This document shows positions 6,346 through 9,082 of a stretch of DNA of 9,082 bases, piece by piece. This DNA is from Smithellaceae bacterium (GTDB lineage Bacteria > Desulfobacterota > Syntrophia > Syntrophales > JAQULV01): assembly GCA_028718405.1 (NCBI GenBank), contig JAQULV010000031.1, positions 1 to 9,082 on the forward strand, given 5' to 3'. A program made the translations under genes and the position numbers. Numbering within the stretch: the first letter of the stretch is position 1; each line of letters begins with the position of its first letter. The notes under the pieces were generated by a model, which was not told the DNA's origin, made no database searches, and worked only from the letters and a program-made list of their open reading frames with translations.

Positions 6346-6903
6346 TCAGTCCATCTTTTCAATCTTCCCGGCACTGCTTATGATTTCATCCGCGAGCTTG
6401 CCGTATCTTTCGTGGATCATCTTTCGATCAAATTCGTAAAATTCAGCGAGCATGCGCTCTTGTTCGGCATCGGAGAAGTAAGCAAGAATAGGGTAAAAGA
6501 AATGCTTGTCTTCCTTTTCAATGTGGTGGGGATAGAACTGCGCCAATTCGGCAAGACGCGTCGATATCTCGTGCGCGCTGTCGTCACCCGCCAGATAGCG
6601 CTCCTTTGCGGCGATGAGCTGCCCCACAACCGTGCGCGCATAGCGATGCTCTTCGATCAGCTCATTCATGATGTGCCGGTGGTTGTCAGTTAGTTCCTTC
6701 GCCGCCAACTCCCGGAAGAGGATGTCCTCCTCCTTCCCATGGTGGGTACGGTCCGCATAAGTGCGGATGAAATCCACGACCCTGTCTATGAAGACGGTGT
6801 CCACCGGGACCATCGCGTCAATCTTTCCGATTTCGCCGGCAAACGAACGAAGCAGCTTCTCAATCAGACGATGCTCCCACATCAAAGGGCCGATGGGTTT
6901 CAC
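6346..6903 (-). CDS. Hemerythrin-like (HHE domain) di-iron protein
   Basis: 185-residue all-helical protein of the hemerythrin/HHE cation-binding family, which binds O2 or NO at a non-heme di-iron site. Candidate ligands fall in the expected order: H11 (WEHRLIEK), H54/H55 with E58/E59 (THHGKEEDILF), H86 (EEHRYAR), and H126/H127 with E131 (PHHIEKEDKHFFYP). Two HH-x2-3-E patterns are the family hallmark. No cysteine and no fused regulatory domain are present. The start codon is GTG at 6903, chosen because a perfect AGGAGG (6916-6911) lies 7 nt upstream and no ATG is available nearby. It is first in a two-gene operon with the erythrin and divergent from the Crp/Fnr regulator across 106 bp. Possible roles are O2/NO sequestration or, as in the YtfE/RIC branch, Fe-S cluster repair. 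It lacks the N-terminal ScdA-type domain of RIC, so the first is more likely. Confidence 0.88.
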   Translation of the reverse strand: MKPIGPLMWEHRLIEKLLRSFAGEIGKIDAMVPVDTVFIDRVVDFIRTYADRTHHGKEEDILFRELAAKELTDNHRHIMNELIEEHRYARTVVGQLIAAKERYLAGDDSAHEISTRLAELAQFYPHHIEKEDKHFFYPILAYFSDAEQERMLAEFYEFDRKMIHERYGKLADEIISSAGKIEKMD

Positions 6904-6952
6904 ACACTTACCTCCTGTTGATTCTTCTGACTCTGAATCCAGATCAAAACCT

Positions 6953-6981
6953 TTGACTTACCCTGAGGGCCACTGTATCTT
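6953..6981 (+). promoter_or_regulatory. Predicted promoter of the Crp/Fnr regulator, -35 overlaps an operator half-site
   Basis: TTGACT (6953-6958, 5 of 6 to the -35 consensus) is followed after 17 bp by TATCTT (6976-6981, 4 of 6), predicting a start near 6988 and a 22-nt leader. The -35 is embedded in TTGACTTA, identical to the left 8 bases of the hcp palindrome. The other half-site is degenerate (CCCTGA). This would allow weak autoregulation, more likely negative, by binding over the -35. Confidence 0.45.
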
Positions 6982-7009
6982 GAAACCATTGACGATAGGA
7001 GGTTACACG

Positions 7010-7693
7010 TTGAATCTTGCCGACAGACTCGCGAAACTGCCGCTGTTCAAGGGACTGCCCGCCTCCCAGATCCAAGAGATTGCGAAGGTAAGCCTCCTCA
7101 AAAAATACGCCAAGGGTGAGAATATCTTTTCCGAAGGCGACGAGAACTACGGCTTCTATGTCATTATATCGGGAAGGGCTAAAGTCTTCAAGCTGTCTTC
7201 GGAGGGAAAGGAACAGATATTCCATTTCTTTGCCGCGGGAGACACGTTGGGCGAGGTGTCCGTCTTCACGGATCAAGGTTTTCCCGCCAGTGCCGCCGCA
7301 GATGAGGAGACCACCGCCATCTTCATTCCGCGTGCGTCCTTCATCGAATTGATCAGAAGGGATCCCACACTGGCCCTCAACATGCTGGGAATTCTCTCAC
7401 TGCGCTTAAGGAAGTTTGCCACTTTGGTGGAGGACCTGTCTCTCAAAGAGGTACCGGGCCGCCTCGCCGCCCATCTTCTTTACTTAAGCGAGAAGACTTA
7501 CTCCCCGGACGACCTGCGCCTGGACATTTCAAAGACCCAACTTGCCGCCCTTCTCGGGACTATTCCGGAAACGTTATCCCGCATCATGACGAAGATGGGG
7601 AAAGCAGGTCTCATCAACGTGGAGGGCTCCCTGATCAGGATCCTGAACGAGAAAACCCTGACGAAGGTCGCGCGCGGAGAGGTCAAGCTCTGA
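7010..7693 (+). CDS. Crp/Fnr-family transcription regulator, HcpR/DNR-like
   Basis: 227-residue DNA-binding regulator. Residues 10-115 form the cyclic-nucleotide-type beta-barrel sensor domain (FSEGDENYGFYVIISGRAKV, GDTLGEVSVF). A dimerisation helix follows at about 118-143, and a winged helix-turn-helix at about 165-215 has the recognition helix GTIPETLSRIMTKM. ETLSR (187-191) matches the FNR-type E-x-x-S-R contacts that read TTGA half-sites. There is no cysteine in the protein, so it cannot carry FNR's Fe-S cluster; heme-based NO sensing as in HcpR/DNR is the likeliest alternative. The cAMP-binding residues of CRP are not evident. The start is TTG at 7010, chosen because AGGAGG (6997-7002) lies 7 nt upstream and the length then fits the family; the frame stays open upstream into the hemerythrin gene but without a supported start. 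It is divergent from the hemerythrin-erythrin operon. Its probable target is the palindrome before hcp. Confidence 0.9.
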   Translation: MNLADRLAKLPLFKGLPASQIQEIAKVSLLKKYAKGENIFSEGDENYGFYVIISGRAKVFKLSSEGKEQIFHFFAAGDTLGEVSVFTDQGFPASAAADEETTAIFIPRASFIELIRRDPTLALNMLGILSLRLRKFATLVEDLSLKEVPGRLAAHLLYLSEKTYSPDDLRLDISKTQLAALLGTIPETLSRIMTKMGKAGLINVEGSLIRILNEKTLTKVARGEVKL

Positions 7694-7774
7694 AAGACCG
7701 TCGCTGCTATTTACGGATAGGATCCTTTTTCTCTCATCCTCGTTTCGCGTCCTTATCCTCCCGTAATCACAAGC

Positions 7775-7780
7775 TATAAT
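7775..7780 (+). promoter_or_regulatory. -10 box of a predicted helicase promoter
   Basis: A perfect TATAAT occurs in the 152-bp gap after the regulator gene. The best -35 candidate, TTATCC (7753-7758) at 16-bp spacing, is poor. The start would lie near 7787, giving a leader of about 60 nt that contains the small ORF at 7829. It suggests that the helicase is transcribed separately from the regulator. Confidence 0.45.
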
Positions 7781-7828
7781 AATGACCATTTACATCCGGG
7801 CAACCCTGTAGTAAAGGAGGCCAGTAAC

Positions 7829-7858
7829 ATGTCCAGGAGTAGAAAATGGCGAAGTTGA
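7829..7858 (+). CDS. Possible 9-codon leader ORF overlapping the helicase start
   Basis: ATG at 7829 follows a strong AAAGGAGG (7813-7820) at 8 nt and encodes MSRSRKWRS before a TGA at 7856-7858. It overlaps the helicase start (7846) in another frame. The helicase ATG has its own AGGAG (7835-7839, 6-nt spacing) inside this ORF. The arrangement fits translational coupling or re-initiation. It may equally be a relic start with no product; the peptide shows no recognisable function. Confidence 0.3.
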   Translation: MSRSRKWRS

Positions 7859-9082
7859 CGCTTACGGAATGGTTGAACCGCCTCGAGCAGGATAGGCGTT
7901 TTCGCGAGAACGTCACCGCCTGGAAAAGGATTCCCGCTCAGGCCGGCGCATTTGCGCCCCTCCCTGCATGGCTCCATCCCTCGCCCTCCTCTGTCCTTTC
8001 AAACCGGGGCATAGAACGGCTTTACAGCCATCAAGCCGCGGCGGTGGATCTGGTCCGCGAAGGCCGTGATGTCGTTCTCGTCACGCCGACGGCCAGCGGC
8101 AAGACGCTCTGCTACAACATCCCCGTTCTGCAAAGCATCCTTGAGGAGCCCGACAGCCGAGCCCTCTATCTCTTTCCGACTAAGGCTCTCGCCCAGGATC
8201 AGATGCACGAGATCCACGGCCTCATTTCAGAGATGAAGGCCGATATCAAGACCTACACCTATGACGGCGATACCCCCGACGATGCCCGGCAGGCCATCCG
8301 CAGGCAGGGGCACGTGGTGGTCACCAACCCCGACATGCTGCACGCCGGTATCCTTCCCCACCACACTAAATGGCAGAAGCTCTTTAGCAATCTCAAATAC
8401 GTCGTCATCGACGAGCTTCACGTCTACCGTGGCGTTTTCGGTTCCCATATGACCAACGTCATCCGGCGGCTGCAGCGTATCTGCCGTTTCTACGGTCGCG
8501 ATCCTGTTTTCATATGCTGCTCCGCCACCGTGGCCAACCCCCGCGAGCACGCGGAACGAATCCTGGGAAGGCCCGTAACCCTTCTCGACAAAAGTGGGGC
8601 CCCCACATCGGCCCGGACCTTTATTCTGTTCAACCCGCCCATTGTCAACCGCGAACTGGGTATCCGCCAGTCCGCCCTGACACCGGCCAGAAATTGCGCC
8701 GCCGATCTCATCGCCAACGGCATTCAGACGATTATCTTCACGACGAGCCGCCTGAACGTGGAGGTCATGACGAAGTACCTGAAAGATCGTTTCACCCGGG
8801 GAAAACCCGTCGGCGACAACCTCGTCAGCGGTTACCGCGGCGGTTATCTGCCCAACCTGCGCCGCCAGATCGAAGCGGGACTCCGCAACCGGGAGATAAT
8901 GGGTGTTGTCTCTACCAACGCCCTGGAACTCGGCATCGATATCGGAAACCTGGAGGCCTGCCTCATTGTTGGCTATCCGGGATCAATCGCCAGTACTTGG
9001 CAGCAGGCGGGTCGTGCCGGTCGGCGCACCGGCGACAGCCTCTCTCTTCTCATCGCCCGCAGTAACCCGCTCGACCAGTTCA
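7846..9082 (+). CDS. DEAD/DEAH-box helicase of the MrfA/YprA type (3' end outside window)
   Basis: First 412 residues of a superfamily 2 ATP-dependent helicase; the frame is open to the window edge. Visible motifs are an upstream Q-like LYSHQ (59-63), Walker A TPTASGKT (80-87), motif Ia PTKALAQDQ (111-119), Walker B variant DELH (189-192, VVIDELHVYRG), motif III SAT (226-228), motif V VVSTNALELGIDIG (354-367) and motif VI QQAGRAGRR (386-394). The DELH box with HVYRG, and the ALELGIDIG and YPGS-x-WQQ wording, are typical of the MrfA/YprA/Hrq1 branch. That branch acts in DNA repair, including mitomycin damage in Bacillus, and usually ends in a DUF1998 zinc-binding domain, which would lie beyond 9082. 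The start is the ATG at 7846 with AGGAG 6 nt upstream. It is a separate transcription unit, downstream of the regulator on the same strand. Family assignment is good; the exact substrate is unknown. Confidence 0.9.
   Translation, partial: MAKLTLTEWLNRLEQDRRFRENVTAWKRIPAQAGAFAPLPAWLHPSPSSVLSNRGIERLYSHQAAAVDLVREGRDVVLVTPTASGKTLCYNIPVLQSILEEPDSRALYLFPTKALAQDQMHEIHGLISEMKADIKTYTYDGDTPDDARQAIRRQGHVVVTNPDMLHAGILPHHTKWQKLFSNLKYVVIDELHVYRGVFGSHMTNVIRRLQRICRFYGRDPVFICCSATVANPREHAERILGRPVTLLDKSGAPTSARTFILFNPPIVNRELGIRQSALTPARNCAADLIANGIQTIIFTTSRLNVEVMTKYLKDRFTRGKPVGDNLVSGYRGGYLPNLRRQIEAGLRNREIMGVVSTNALELGIDIGNLEACLIVGYPGSIASTWQQAGRAGRRTGDSLSLLIARSNPLDQF

Noticed and set aside
6761..7009. Upstream in-frame extension of the Crp/Fnr regulator from an ATG at 6761
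   Set aside because: It overlaps the hemerythrin gene on the other strand, would add 83 residues absent from the family, and has no ribosome site; the TTG at 7010 has a perfect one.
7715..7730. GGAT-AGG-ATCC followed by TTTTT after the regulator stop codon, as a terminator
   Set aside because: A 4-bp stem is too weak to call an intrinsic terminator despite the T-run.
8514..9065. 183-residue open frame on the + strand within the helicase
   Set aside because: Low-complexity Arg/Pro/Gly-rich translation in a different frame from the clear helicase motifs; a shadow frame of the GC-rich codons.
1..9082. Mobile element, CRISPR, toxin-antitoxin or phage-defence system
   Set aside because: No direct-repeat array, terminal inverted repeats, transposase, integrase or small paired ORFs are visible; gene composition is uniform and chromosomal.

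Overview
The window is ordinary bacterial chromosome: moderately GC-rich, densely coding, with Shine-Dalgarno sites (AGGAGG-like) before most genes. Gene content suggests an anaerobe that meets nitric oxide and oxygen stress. It has a class I hybrid cluster protein, a ferredoxin-type partner, a type II NADH dehydrogenase, a hemerythrin, an erythrin and a Crp/Fnr regulator of the HcpR/DNR kind. The mix is typical of Desulfobacterota (former Deltaproteobacteria), but taxonomy cannot be fixed from the sequence alone. I see no tRNA, rRNA, CRISPR array, insertion sequence or phage gene.

Layout, left to right. The C-terminal end of an unrecognised + strand gene (1-216) converges on a minus-strand group read right to left: hcp (4018-2390), a 4Fe-4S ferredoxin-domain protein (2318-1572) and ndh (1461-223). 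A 314-bp divergent regulatory region (4019-4332) separates hcp from a + strand HtrA/DegP-type periplasmic protease (4333-5775). HtrA converges on a tight two-gene minus-strand operon, hemerythrin (6903-6346) then rubrerythrin-like protein (6324-5806). Divergent from that operon is the Crp/Fnr regulator (7010-7693, TTG start). The right end holds the first 412 codons of an MrfA/YprA-type DEAD/DEAH-box helicase (7846 onward), preceded by a possible 9-codon leader ORF.

How it fits together. The regulator has an FNR-like ETLSR recognition helix and no cysteines. The hcp promoter region holds a perfect 14-bp palindrome, TTGACTTAAGTCAA, of the kind such a helix should read. It is centred 41.5 bp upstream of the start predicted from one of two possible -10 boxes, which is class II activator geometry. 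The most economical reading is a local nitrosative/oxidative stress regulon in which the regulator controls hcp-ferredoxin, perhaps with ndh, and possibly itself and the di-iron proteins. Hcp would act on NO or hydroxylamine, the ferredoxin-domain protein may feed it electrons, and the hemerythrin and erythrin would handle O2, NO or peroxide. HtrA and the helicase look like independently transcribed stress and repair genes. The individual families are known. The least explained pieces are the Cys-rich ferredoxin-domain protein and the partnership with NDH-2.
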